Shown here: positions 38,801 to 53,900 of the stretch, piece by piece
Layout: every line of letters starts with the position of its first letter
How positions within the stretch are numbered: position 1 is the first letter of the stretch
Source of the DNA: Glandiceps talaboti
Lineage: Eukaryota > Hemichordata > Enteropneusta > Spengelidae
Direction: 5' to 3'
DNA length: 64,000 nucleotides
NCBI RefSeq assembly: GCF_964340395.1
Contig: NC_135562.1
Location: 13,001,043-13,065,042, forward strand
Program-made: the position numbers and the translations under genes
The notes under the pieces: generated by a model
The model's database searches: none
The model's input: only the letters and a program-made list of their open reading frames with translations
What the model was told of the DNA's origin: nothing

Positions 38801-41800
38801 ATAACATAGCACAACAAAATGTAAATAACACAGTGCAATGCAACATGACATAACACAAGATAACATGAGGTAGCACAACATATCACAACATAACATAACA
38901 TTACCATAACGTATCATAACAACATGACATATAACATGACATAACATATCATGGCATAAAATAACATAACATAACACAACATAACACAACATATTAAACA
39001 TACAACTGTTATACACCCATAAAGATATTGTTATTTCTAATGAGTCCGTTCATGAACTTCATATGTGTACACTTCATATTGTTCTTTCAGTTAAGAAATA
39101 TTGGATTCAAGTATTCACTGGTGACTTACCTAAAGCTAACACCAAAGCTGCTATTAGTATCAACATCTATGGTAAGAAAGCTGACTGTGGTAAACGAGTA
39201 CTTTACAAATCACAGAACAACGACACTCAGTTTGCCATCAATCAAATTGATGAATTTGAGATTGAGGCTGTACACCTGGGTGATCTAAAGAAGGTTGTAA
39301 TTGGTCACGACGGTAAGATGCCAGGTGAGGGATGGTACCTGGATAAAGTCATTATTAAGGATGCCAAAGACTCTGACAAAGAAATATACTTCCCATGTAA
39401 AAAGTAAGTCTCATTAAAATTATTTGAACTTCAACTACAAGATATTTTTTTTTATATTAGTAATAACAACTAGAAGAAAAAAGGAAAAATTAGCAAAATT
39501 AATGGCTAAGGATTGTTTTCAATTTTGTCTCCACCATTGTTACAGCAGTGACAGACATTATTGAAGTTTCATTAAAAACTTAGAGATGATACATAATATG
39601 AATGCTGTAAACTAGCACATAGAGAAAGTGCTGTACTTCAGTATTACTTGTAATATGAATGCTATAAATGAGTGTAGCATAGAGAAAGTGCTTTACTTCA
39701 GTATTACTTGTAATATGAATGCTATAAACTAGCACATAGAGAACGTGCTTTACTTCAGTGTTACTCATTGTAATATGAATGCTATACCGTACACGAGCAT
39801 AGCACATACAGAAAGTGCTTTACTTCAGTGTTACTCGTAAAGTGAATGCTATACATGAGCGTAGCACATAGAGAAAGTGTTTTACTTCAGTGTTACTCAT
39901 TGCATCAGCTATAAACAGAAATGCCAGGGTGCACACTCTCAGTTAGACATTGCCTTATCTGGAAATACTAGTCCAGTGTAATAGTAACTGTTAAATTACA
40001 AATCATATGACTGCTACAATAGTACTTTATTCTACTTTTATCATGCACCCTCTGTCATAGTGAATGTACCAACACATAATTACTAATAATGGTTGTCTTA
40101 ATACTGCACAATCATGTATGGTCCTCGTTTTATTATATAAATTATTTTTCAAATTTATAACTTTTAAATTTTTAATATTTTGTCAACAGATGGTTAGATA
40201 AAGGTCAAGATGATAAGAAGATAGAAAGAGAGCTAACACCAGCTAAACCAAGTAAGTAATGTAGTGTGGATAATTTCTATGAGACAAGTGGAGATGAATG
40301 GTGATGGGGGGGGGAGGATGGGAATGCAAGGGTTAGGTACACGTGAAAGACAGAAAAAAAGCTAACTATTGGGAAAAAATTGAAGTATTGACATTGCACT
40401 TTGAAAAAAAGTTCCATAAAGTAGCAAAGATGAAGTATCCTGAATCTATTTTTGAACTGTGAGATGTTATTTGCCAGTCTCAACTTAATATTATTAAGGT
40501 TATTCCAAATTACCAGTGCCTCGGTGCAGACCGGCTTTCATTCTTGGAATTTTCAAGTTGTTGTCATCGCTCATATTATTGTCTATATTGCTATGTGTGT
40601 ATAGGTGGTGAATACACAGTATGGTTTACAACTGGCAGTGAATCACTAAGCAGAGACAATGCATTAGTATATTTGGAAGTATATGGTGAGAAAGGACGTA
40701 CAGATCCTATGATACTTGGTGCTACAAAGAAGGAGTATTTCTCACCTGGAACAACCGACCAGTTTGAGGTAAGACACTCTTCTATGGCCAACCTAGTCTT
40801 GTAGTAAGACCTTGGATCTGTACTTTTGGGGGTTGCTGAATAAAGGCTAAAGCTCAAGGTATTGAGTACCTCTATCTGGGAGGTGCCCCCAGTAGCAATC
40901 TTCAGTCACTTTTACAGTAAGCAGAATAGCTTTAGGGGTCTAGCAGCTAGACTATGGCCAACCACATGAATACATAAAACAACTACATGATGCATAGAAC
41001 ACTGCAGTACTGATCACCATGTGGGCCACGAATATGAACACATTAGTAACACTAATCCCCGTGCTTGCATTCTTTTCTGCTGTGTTTGCACAATTGAAAG
41101 TGCAGCAGCAGAGAACAATGCAAGCACTTTTGCAAATACCCAGAATACGACACACTGGCACTCATGCATAATGGGATTCCGTAGTATAATCACATATCTT
41201 CAGTATGTATGTGACATGGAGATTGCTCATTAGAGGCATGACATAAAGTTATCAAAATGACCTATACAATTTATAACCAACTGATTTCAGCTCTCTATCG
41301 GTTTGACTGTCAGTAAGATAAATGTATCGTGTTTCATTTCACAGGTCAATGTTGGTGACATTGGTGATATTTACAAGATTAGAGTAAGTCACGACGACAA
41401 AGATAACTGGGAAGGTTGGTACGTACAAAATATCAAAATGAAAGACAGGCTGAGGAAAGAAGAATTTGTGTACAACTTTGATAGATGGCTGTCTAGAAGT
41501 GAAGATGATTTAGATATTGTGAGAGAATTGGCTACAGAGAGACCTGGAAAAGATCCCTTGCCAGGTTAGTATCTTTAAAACCCTCTTTGAGAACACATAT
41601 GTTCAATTTGTGGGACCGTCTTCAAAAGCTACTGTCTTGTAGGAAATATCTTGTGTGAATTTTGTCTGCCTTTATTACACTTGTATTGATTATTTATATC
41701 ACAGTTTTATGTATATGATTATGGGTGTTAAAAAAGTACCTGGTAATTTAGCCAATGAACAGCACTCCTAGTGTTCAAAGTTTACAATCTTTTGTCTTTA

Positions 41801-43969
41801 TTATACCAGCAGTAACTTTATAAATATCTTTTACAGTTCTCAAGTACTACGTTGAAGTCTTCACTGGTAGCGTAGAGAAAGCTGACACCAGTGCTAACAT
41901 CTACATGACAATCTTTGGTAAGAAAGGAGACTCTGGTAAACGAGTTCTCTACAAGTCTAAGAATAACGAAGAGAAATTCCAGAGAGAACAGAGAGATGTG
42001 TTTGAAATAGAAGCAGTTCATTTGATGGACTTAAAGAAGATCGTGATTGGTCATGACGGCAAGATAGGTGGTGATGGATGGTACTTGGAGAAAGTTATTA
42101 TCAAGGAGCATGAAGACGCTGAAGATGAGTGGTACTTTCCTTGTAGGAAGTAAGTCATAATTTTCATTTCTTTCACTTCAAACATACTACTATGGAAAGA
42201 AAGCTAGTGTCAGCAAACTATGATAAACCATAAACAATTTCCTCTCCACCGTCTATTGATAAACTAAAAGCATTGTTGCAACATGTTGATACCACTCTGG
42301 TAATTGAGCCTTTAGTTTTCTAAGGTAGACACAAACTAAAACTATTGTCGCAATATGTTGATACAACAGTGATAAACTATTGAATGGAGTTGGTTTAATT
42401 ATACTCTCAGTAGATAGGCATTACAGACTTTTATTGACAGGGTTTCATGAACTTGAAGTGTACCTTGAGTGTATCTGAGTTTGACATCAACTTATTACTA
42501 TTGATTAAAAAATAAATCCTTGAAATTATCTTGTATTTTTTTGTTTAGGTGGCTTGACAGTGCTAAAGATGATAGAAAGATTGAGAGAGAAATAAAAGCA
42601 AGCAAGCCAGGTAAGAACATATTTGTTTCACATTATATACAAATCATCGTTAGAGGAAATATACATACACCAGCTGCAAGAACTCACAATACACAGGGTT
42701 TTTGTCTACAGTCTAGCAATGGTTGCGATATATGGGACTTGGCTCATATTTATGGCTGTTTGATAAAGTTTATTTGAATGTTATTAAATACATAATGATA
42801 TAACTATGTTTTTGCTATTTTTTGTTGTAGAGAATGAATGGACATTGTGGATCTCTACTGCCAATGATTCTAGTCCAAGGAAGGAAGCCCCAGCTCACAT
42901 AGTGATGTATGGCGACAAGGGTAAAACAGATATGATACCACTAGGAGCAGTCAGACCAGAGACACTAGCACCTGGTGAAACGGATCAATTTGAGGTGAGA
43001 AAAATTATGGAAATATAATTTTATACACAATTGATAACATTACTTACTTTTGTGTATTTTAGTTGGTGTGTGTGTGTTTGTGTGTGTATGTGTGTGTATG
43101 TGTGTGTGTGTACATGTGTGTGCATGTATGGATGATAGGATGGATGGATGGGTGGATGGGTGGGTGCTTGAGTGGGTGGATAGATAGATGGAGAAAATAT
43201 AGTTAAAATAGCATGTTTAGACACATAATAAGTGTATATTCCTGTCAAACAGGAAATAGACTACAATATATCATGACAACTTGTTACAAAATTATCAGTA
43301 CCAGTAGTAAGTACAACTTTAGTTCCAAGCTACCGTAGTTTCAGACCTCAGTCCGCAGGCTTTCTCTAATTCTCTTTATAAACGAATGTAATATGATGAT
43401 AATGCTGTCCTTGCAGTTCACCACTTTGATAATAACTTATTTAATAATTTTGTAATGTTTCCACAGATTCAAAGTGGTAAAATTGGTAAACTGTATAAAA
43501 TCCGTATTGGTTATGAAGACGAAAATGCATGGGATGGCTGGCATGTAAATGAGGTAAGCTTTGATAGTCCAGCTATTAAATTTCTGTTCCATCAAATTCC
43601 ATCAGACCTATCACCTAGTAGCTTTACTGTAGAGATTAACAGAGCAGGATTCATACATACTTATTATTTGAAAGTCATGACATTTGTATGCATTCATGGA
43701 AAGTCTTAAAATGTTTGAACCATTTCTGTGAAGTCCTGGAATCTCTTGCGTATTATGAGAAGTCATGGAATCTCTTTAACCATTTCTTGAGACCCCGGAA
43801 TTTTTTAACTATTCTGTGAAGTCCTAAAACTTTTTAACCGTCTCATCATGACTGTTAAAATCAGTTCATGTCACAATTTATAATAATATGAACACAACAT
43901 TACACGTCATCATATAATTTTATATTATAATGATTGTTCAATCCTTGTAATGTTTTCTACTGAATTTTG

Positions 43970-44005
<36 letters not shown>

Positions 44006-44042
44006 AATTGATTAATTGATTGATTGATTGATTGATTGATTA

Positions 44043-44124
<82 letters not shown>

Positions 44125-47100
44125 AAATGTTTTCTATTAGGTCAAACTAAGAGAGAGAGGTACTACAGACATTATGACATTACCACTAAATAGATGGATG
44201 TCTAGATCTGAGGATGATTTAGATGTTGTACGGGAACTCCCTGTAGACAGGAAAGGCAAAAAACCACTACCAGGTAAATAATGTGACTTACCTCATGTGT
44301 TTAAATGTGACTCCTTGTAAAGTGCTTTGCAACTCATTTCTCAAAGTGCTCTGCAATTATTACCCCTGATGTAAACCAGTTACATTTTTCATGGATTACC
44401 GGTACTTTTTCAATCTGGTGAAATAATACCCCATAAAAAAGATACCCTCTATGACAGGATTACAAAAAAAAATCACGACATCACTGGTGGTAAGATGAAG
44501 ACCCAACAGATGTAAAGACCCCACAGATGTAAAGCCCCTACAGATGTAAAGACCCGACAGATGTAAAGACCCTACAGACATGTATCTGGGTGATATTTAT
44601 CTTTTATAACTGAAATTACAGGACCTTCAATAAAACACTTGGTTCATAGTCATTTCTCATTAAGACATCAAGATCTGTTATGAACTGAGATCATCACAAA
44701 CATGTATACACACGCACTTTAAAAAAAAAATTAGTTATGAAATTGTACTCACAGAGTCAAAATAATTCTTGGAAGCAAATCCCACATTTCGCCAACATCC
44801 CATCAGCGGTGTACTACAATTAGCTATTGTTTTTTAATGTTGTATTTTAACTGACCGTGACAGACCCATCATTTTGAAGATTTTACAATGAAAACATTTT
44901 TAAAAAATAAGTACACCCTTACTGACTTTATTGAAATGGTTTGATTTGTACTTTGTGATTTTGTTTTGTAGTGATCCGTTACTATGTAGAGGTTCACACT
45001 GGTGATTTAGATGATGCTGACACTGAATGCAGAGTTCATATGACAATCTACGGTAAACGAGGTGATACTGGTAGTAGAGTTCTCTACCAGTCTAAGAACA
45101 ATAACAACAAATTCCAAAGAGGACAGATGGACGTGTTTGAAATTGAAGCTGTACATATGGGTGAAATCAAAAGTATCGTCCTTGGCCATGATGGTGTCGA
45201 ACCTGGTGAAGGGTGGAATGTAGATCATGTTGTTGTCAAGGAAACAGAAGATGCAGAGAAAGAGTGGTACTTTCCATGCAAGAGGTGGTTTGATGTCAGT
45301 AAAGATGATAGAAAGATTGAGAGAGAGATTAAACCTGGTGCAGCAGGTGAGTCTTTTGTATGGTTTGGACCAATCATATCTAAGTGAACTTAGTGTAGCC
45401 AATCAGATTTCAGAGAAAGTACACCAGATGAACAAGGTATGAAAATAACATTAATTATATGGATATGGTCAATCATGATACGTAACTTCAGATTAACAAA
45501 CCTGGTATCCAATCAAAGTTTGTAGAAAGTGCACAAGGTGAGCTGTGTGTATGATAATGATAGGTTTATAAGTTAAAGATACAGCATTAAATATTTTCTA
45601 TCTGTGTTTTATTTTCAGATATCACACCTCCTCCAACACCTCCAACTCCAGAACCAGGTCAGTCAGATTACTATAATACCAAACAAAGTACATCATATTT
45701 ACTAGATGGAAAGACAAGCTAAGATAGAATGCAGCTAGAATACACCTTGGGAACCAATTCCCTTGAAAATCACAGTTCTTAAAAACCGTCCAAACTTTTG
45801 CAATATGAAAGCTTGTTCCAAGTTTCAGATAATAGATTTGAGGGTTAACGACCTTCATCAATATTTTAATTTTCCATAATGTTAACACTGTAATTGGTGG
45901 CCATATTGGAATACCTTAATTAATACTGATGTCAATTTGATTTGAGTTTTAAGAAAATCATAACGTGACATGATTTTTTCCATGATTTAGCTGAGATTGG
46001 GTTGAAGTTTTCTCATACAAAGTAACAACAAAAAGTTTTAATATTTTTATTCTGTGGTACATGTTACTTTTTAAATTGAAATTTTAAAACATAATTTATT
46101 GAATATTCAATGTTTGTATATATTTGTAGATGATGGTTGGCAACTGTGGATAATAACAGCTGATGACTCCAAACCTCCTAATGGTGCTATAGCCTATATT
46201 ACAGTATATGGACAGAAGAATGCATCAGAACGTATTCCACTGTCTGGTGCTGATTGCTTTCAACCTGGTAAAACAGATAAATTTGATGTAAGTGTTGAGT
46301 TTTTATAGTACATGTATTATCAAACAGACTACGTGTTGTACTACATATTGTATTAAAGGAAGAGTCCAGTCAGGGCTTATATTTCTACCTTCAGTAAACT
46401 TGAACTCATTACTGCTATCAACTTAAACAAATATGATATTGGTTGATGAAATAGCATCTTGGTAACATACTCAACTTTAAAATCTTTCAAAGAGGCCCTT
46501 AGCTACTGCATTTGACATGTGTTTAGCCATTTTTGGGATTTCCTGCAAAGGCTTATGGGAAAACCTCTAGTGATGACATCATACTTTAATATCACCCTCT
46601 CTTTCTCTTGACAAATACAACGTGTCCAGACAAAGGTTAAATGCGATGTCATCACCAGAGGTCTTCCCATAAACCCTTGCAGGAAATCCACAAAATAACA
46701 GAACAGTCATTTCAAGTACAGTAAGGCATCTATTTAATAGATTTTGAGCAACCAAGGTGCTATTGTTTCATAATTCAACACACTTCTCAATTTTGATTGT
46801 ATGTTTTTTGTATCAGATTAACTTTGAAGGTAACATTGGTGAACCATACAAAGTCAGAATAGAACATGATGACAGAGATAAATGGGATGGCTGGCATGTA
46901 CAGGAGGTAGGTCACTTTAACTTACCATTTTAGTAAAAAAAAATTTAAAATATTATTTTTAAACATTATTTGTCCACAAAACTTTAAGTTTGCAGTAACA
47001 TATCAGACAGTAGATGTAAATCTCTGTAATACCCAGTATGTGCTGTTCATTAGGTGTTAGGATTCAAGACTGGTTATAATTGTATTTTTGCATTCACTGT

Positions 47101-50100
47101 TATGATTTGCAGGTGAAAATGAGAGATAACAAAAAGAGAGACGAGTACACATACTCAGTTGACAGATGGTTATCAAGGTCAGAGGAAGATTTAGATGTTG
47201 TTAGAGAACTACCCACTATTATCGATGGTAAAGACCCACTACCTGGTAAGTATACATTGTCAAGTCTTCATCAGTTACTGCTCAGTAACTACAGTAGATT
47301 TTTAATGGTAACATTTCAGACAGTGTTATCGGTCGTTCCTTCATTAGTTATATTACGAAAAGGCAAGTCAAAAAAAGCAAGAAGTCCCGGGACGTCTTTC
47401 CTCCAGCTGAGTAACAGGCACTGATGACTTACTGGACTTCTTGCCTACAAAGTTTACAATCTTTTGTCTTTCCAGTAACTTTATAAATATCTTTTACAGT
47501 TCTCAAGTACTACGTTGAAGTCTTCACTGGTAGCATAGAGAAAGCTGACACCAGTGCTAACATCTACATGACAATCTTTGGTAAGAAAGGAGACTCTGGT
47601 AAACGAGTTCTCTACAAGTCTAAGAATAACGAAGAGAAATTCCAGAGAGAACAGAGAGATGTGTTTGAAATAGAAGCAGTTCATTTGATGGACTTAAAGA
47701 AGATAGTGATTGGTCATGATGGCAAGACACCGGGGAAGGGATGGTACCTTGACAAAGTGATAGTCAAGGAAGCAGAAGATGCTGACAAGGAGTTCTACTT
47801 TCCTTGTAGAAAGTAAGTATAAGAATCTAAAAGACATATCAAAATGTAACTTTTTCAAAACTAGAGGTTCTTTGCATCTAAGATCAATTAGTGTGAAGAC
47901 GCTATCCAAATAACAGATATGCTATGGCATATACTAACTTCATACAGGGTTGCACATTGATGTACAAATAAAGGAAAAGTCAATTCATCTTTTGATTACT
48001 GCTATCAGCTTAAATATGATTTCCGGTGGTACAACCCACACCTTAGTAACTTGATTTATTCAACTTGTAAAGAAGCCCAACTGCGCTTGAGATGTGCTCA
48101 GCTATTTTTGGAATTTCCTGCAATGGTTTATGGGAATCCTCTTCTTGACTTGCTTTGATGCCCTGTGTCTCTCATCATATGATAATCTTATTTCATGTAA
48201 CAATACATTGTCAAGTACATGTAATGATAATCATAAATAAATGTCTTTGATTTGCCTTACAGCTGGCTTGATGCAGGTCAGGCTGACAATAAAGTAGAAA
48301 GAGAAATCAAAGTGGGAAAACCAGGTAATTATTACTAAATATGTTTTGTCCCACTGTTATATTGTTACTATCATCCGGTGACATTTAAGTTGAACTGATT
48401 TGATCTACTGTGATCTGATTTCATTCACTTGGATATGATTTGACCTCAACTGAGCTGATATGACCTGATTGATTTGATTTACTCTGATTTGATTTGATCT
48501 GATTTGATTCATATATGATTGATTTCTGAACAAAGCTGATCTGATTTGATTTGATTCATTTTGATCTAAGTTAATCTAACCTAATTTGATTTATTTGATT
48601 TTGACAGATAATGAATGGACAGTCTGGATATCCACTGCCTCAGACTCACATCCACGCAATGATGCCATGGCTCACCTAGTTGTCTATGGCAACAAAGGAA
48701 AAAGTGACCCTATACTCTTAGGTGGGGCTAGACCAAACACACTTACTGCAGATAGTAAGGATGAATTTGAGGTATGTGTGACACTGGCTGCTAACAGTTT
48801 TTTTTTTTTTTACAATTTTTACCTTCTGCAAGGGAAGGTTATGTTATGCTATTGTTTGTTTGTCTGTCTGTCTGTCTGTCTGTCTGCCTGTCTGTGGACA
48901 TGATATCTCAAAAACTACTACATCGATTTTAATGAAATGTTTTCACATGCCTGATGTACACTTGTAAGAAAGTAAGGTATACAAGATGATGATTCACCAG
49001 GTGTACACTGGTAAAGGGGATAAGGATAGGCTATGAATATGGTGTTCACAATTATTAGCTTACCTCATTTGCATATTAGAAACTGCACCTCTTGCCATGT
49101 ACCAGATTTACACTGGTAGAGTTGGTAAGGTATGCAAGGTAGGGGTAGGCTATGAATATGATGATCACAAATATTAGTATACCTCATTTGCATATTAATA
49201 AATATGCACCTGTTGCCATTTACCAGGTGTACACCAGTAAAGTGGGTAAAGTCTACAAGATAAGGATATGAATATGGTGGTCACAGTAATTAGCTTACCT
49301 CATTTGCATATTACTAACTCTGCACCTGTTGTAATTTACCAGGTGTACACCGGTAAAGTGGGCAAAGTCTACAAGATAAGGGTAGGCTATGAAGATGAGA
49401 AGAAATGGAAAGGGTGGCATCTGAATGACGTCAAAATGAGAGATAGAAGCAGTCATGAAGAATTGGAGTTTGATTTTGATCGATGGATGTCGAGGGATGA
49501 AGATGATCTTGATATAGTGAGAGAATTACCAGCTGTAAGAGCTGGTGCAGACACATTGCCAGGTGAGTTAATGTATAGCAAACTAACATACTCTGAATTT
49601 TACAGGTGAAGATTTACCTTAAAATGTATATTTAGTGCATACATCCAAATCAAGTTGACATTATGTTTTATGTGGCTAAATAAATGTCTGATAATGACAC
49701 TTATAAAGAAAAGGCCATTCAGTCTTACTTTAGTACACTTGTATTAATTACTGGTATCAAAGTTTATGATTTGGGGTGATAATTTAACACCTCTGGTAAC
49801 TTATTCAACTTTAAAATCTTGTATTTAAGTCCTACTGCACTTGACATGTGTTCAGTCACTTTAGGGATTTCCTGTAAGGGTTTATGGGAAAACCTCTGGT
49901 AATGACATCACATTTACCATTGCGATAATCCCTGTGTCTCGAGACTCTTGTATTTGTCAACATGATGTAAAAGGGATATGTTAAAATCCGTTGGTTTTTT
50001 TTATTTTTATTGATAGATGTCAGAAAAAAATGCACTTAATCTGGTAACACACACAGTTGTGTATCATTTATAACATAGGTGTTAGGATAAGAAACAAAGA

Positions 50101-50856
50101 AATAAAAAGTGTAAAAACTCAACATATGGTAAACTTACTACTTTTTCCCTCTGTTCTACCAGTATTTAAATACCATGTACAAGTATATACCGGTGAAGAT
50201 GACAAGGCTAGCACTAATGCCAAAATCTACCTGGAAATCCATGGAGAGAGAGGTGACACTGGTCGCAGGATACTCTACAAGGCTAAAAACAATGAGGAGA
50301 AATTCCAGAAGGGTCAAGTTGACATCTTTGAAATAGAAGCTGTGTCACTTGGAGACTTGAAGAAAGTTGTTGTTGGACATGACAAGATAGTGGCTGGACA
50401 AGGATGGCAACTGGAGAAGATTATTATTAAGGAATTTGAAGATTCTGATAAAGAATGGTACTTCTCATGTAAGAGGTATGTCACCATGTGTTGTATATGG
50501 TTTTAGTATTACCATGGAAACCATGAGAGTAGAATCAAGAGATTGTAGGATTGATAAAATTCTTTTCTAGCATTTTATTCTGTGTCTTGACAAATATCAA
50601 AATTGCTGAATTTCATTGTCTTATCCCATGGTTGTTTGATATGATTGATTGGTTGGTCAATTGATTGGTTGGTTGATATAATTGATTTGTTGGTTTGTTG
50701 GTTGGTTGGTTGGTAGGTTGGTTGGTTGGTAGGTAGGTAGGTTGAGCAATGAATCTTTCAGTTATTGGTTGATTGGTTAGTTAACTAGGTGATTGATTGT
50801 TCAGGAGATATATTGATTGATATTTATAAGTTGGTTGATTGATTGATTGATTGATG

Positions 50857-50928
<72 letters not shown>

Positions 50929-53900
50929 CTAATTTGATTCTAATTTGATACATTGGTGTTATTTTTAACAGGTGGCTTGATGCTGGTAAAGAAGATCACA
51001 AGATAGAGAGAACACTGAAACCAGCTAGTCCAGGTGAGTCAATTCAACACAATATACAAAGGCCTTGTGTTTCTTCATTCTATCACAGGTTACAGAATTT
51101 GTATTTTTTTGCTGCCTAATGCTAAATACTACATGCTTTCTATTAATAAAATGATGATAAATGAATGTTTTGATTACAGCTAATTGGCCATTGCAGACTG
51201 CAAACAGGAAATTTAGAATACAGCGCCCTCGCTCAAATTGGGGTGTCATCACCTCATTGTGACATTGTACCAATTCTAAAGAGCTTTGGCCTTTGGTATT
51301 CTGTACAAGTGTAAATCAGGGATGTTTTTTGTATTGTTCAGACATTGAGGAAAGCAGCAGTGCTCTATGATTAACCAAGTTACCTATACCATGTTTACCC
51401 CAAGGTACACAGAGACAGGAAGTAGAGCGCCACCATGTTAATTTTGGAAAGGCCTATTGTATTCAGACAATGACGATAGTCGTACAAGTTTAGTTTTTAT
51501 GGCTTTATCCAAGTAACAAATATTTAAACTCAGTTTGTAATAGCAATGATACCTTTTGAAATTCAGGATTTGTATAATAAAGATATTTTTCATTTTGTTT
51601 TGTTATTTTTGTCATTTGTAAAGTAGAATCAGACGATGTAGATGATGATGAATCAGTTGGTAAGATATGGGACATAGTTTGGTCAATTTTCTTTTTTTAA
51701 TAATAATACATCGTTTGTTGTTTGATTGCTAATTCGTTTTATCTTTTATCTTATATTTCATGTTCTGTTTTTGAATCTTGTTTCACATATTTATATTTCA
51801 CATTTCTTGATACTGTTATTTTCATGATGGTTATATTTATTTTAATTTGATAACAAATTCATTTTTATACTAATAGATTTTTATTGAACTGAATGACAAC
51901 ACAGAGAGATAACCATTCACTAATAGATAACCCCTGTTTGCACTGCAGTGCCATTGACAATAATTTCTGAATGCATGTACTGTGAATGTAATGAATACTT
52001 TTGTGCACAATTTTTTTGGTTGAAATTTAAATTTTTACGTTTTGGCTGATAAATAATTCTTGACTTTCAAGTGATTTCTGGCCACATCACTTTAAAAGTT
52101 AATGTATTGATTCGTATTGAATATTATATATGCCTTTGTTATATGTAGTTACTCACACTGAGTTACAACCCACAAAAAAACACCGACGCTTTTGGTTGAG
52201 TGACGTATTAAACCTGAGGAAAGATTTTATGCAATAGCAAAAATAGGTGAAAAGAACATTACCACTGATACAAAAACAACAGATGTGCCACTGATGTAGG
52301 TTCAGGCAATGCTTTTATCAGTTTGTTTATATCTGTGGAAGTTATAATGTAACACTAACAGTCAGACTTGATTGTTATAATGTATAGTATTCTATCAGTA
52401 AACAGCATTATTTGGAATGGGATCCTGTGATGTTTATGCTTTGATAAGTAATATCGCTGCCAATTACAATGTGTGTCCTTTGCATGGATGTGTCTCATGC
52501 CGGCTTACCATGAGCAAGCAAAAGCACTGGTGTTTTTTCGCAGGTTGTATTTTGGCACAAATCTGGTTTCAGCTTTTAAAAAAAACTAAAATATTTTTTA
52601 ATATAAATACATTCACAGTATAAGGGATCAAATATTAGTCATTAACATCAGATATGCTGCAGTGCCATTGGCACCAATTTCTACTATATGTACTTGTCTA
52701 GAAGTGACCAAACTCTCTTCTTGTTTATTTGTGTAGATGGTGAGTGGACACTATGGATTACAACATCTGAAGATTCTAAACCACGTAATGAAAGTCAAGT
52801 TCATGTTGTAGTTTATGGTGAGAAAGGTAAAACAGACGTTATACCATTGGGTGTAGGGAAATCTGAATATTTTGGACCAGGTACAACCAATGAAGAAGAT
52901 GTAAGTCAAATCTAATCTTATCTATAAATATCAAATATTATCAAATCTAATTATCAAGTCTTATCGAATCTTATCTATCATTATCAAATCTTAATTATCA
53001 ATTCTTATCTATCATTATCAAATCTCATCAATTCATTATCAGATCTAATTATCAAGTCTTGTCGAATCTTATCTATGATTATCAAATCTTATCATTATCA
53101 AATCCCATCAATTCATTATCAAATCTCATCAATTCATTTTATCAAATCTCATCAATTCATTATTAAATCTTATCTATCATTGTCAAATCTTAATTATCAA
53201 TGAATATGTAATTATATTACATTAATTCACTAATCATAGTAGAATATATATTTTATAATATTAATAATTGATATGAAATATTTGATAAATACCTATATCA
53301 CATAATTTCAATAGTGTGAGGACTTGAGGCAATCTGAATGGTTAATCCTGAAATGTAAAGTACGTTAACTTTTCTTTGGCCTGAAGACATTTTATCGTGA
53401 CAAGTTTTTATTACTGAGTTATTGTTTGCGTTCTTAAAGTCTGGCTGACATTGTTTTTATTACTGAGTTATCAAGTTGTTGAGTCTGAGTGATATGGTAT
53501 CACTGTTTTTTATCATACCTTTAGATTAATGTTGGTAAAATTGGTAAGGTTTACAAGATTAGAATTGGACATGACCATAAAGATGATTGGGAAGGATGGC
53601 ATCTACAACAAGTAAGTAAAAAAAGATATTACAAGAATCAGTTCTACTATAGAGTACAGGTACTATAAAAATGACATTACAAGAATCAGTCCTAGTATGG
53701 AATACAGGTACTATAAAAATGACATTACAAGAATCAGTCCTAGCATGGAGTACAGGCACTTGAAGTTGTTTGAACCAAAACTTGAGGAGAACTTTGAGTA
53801 GATGAAACAAGAGTCTGGTTACACTTCAAAATTATATTGTTAAAAACTTGGCAACATATCAATCATACAGAAGAAATGCTCTCTAGGAAAAAGTCGAAAA

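Noticed and set aside
41818-42021. Minus-strand 67-codon frame identical to one at 47481-47684
   Set aside because: Antisense shadow of the duplicated PLAT8 and PLAT12 exons; identity is explained by the sense exons.
45007-45402. 131-codon minus-strand frame
   Set aside because: Antisense of the single-exon PLAT10; no domain signal.
53559-53810. Repeated peptide ([15 protein letters not shown]) on the minus strand
   Set aside because: Product of the three-copy 54-bp minisatellite in intron 45.
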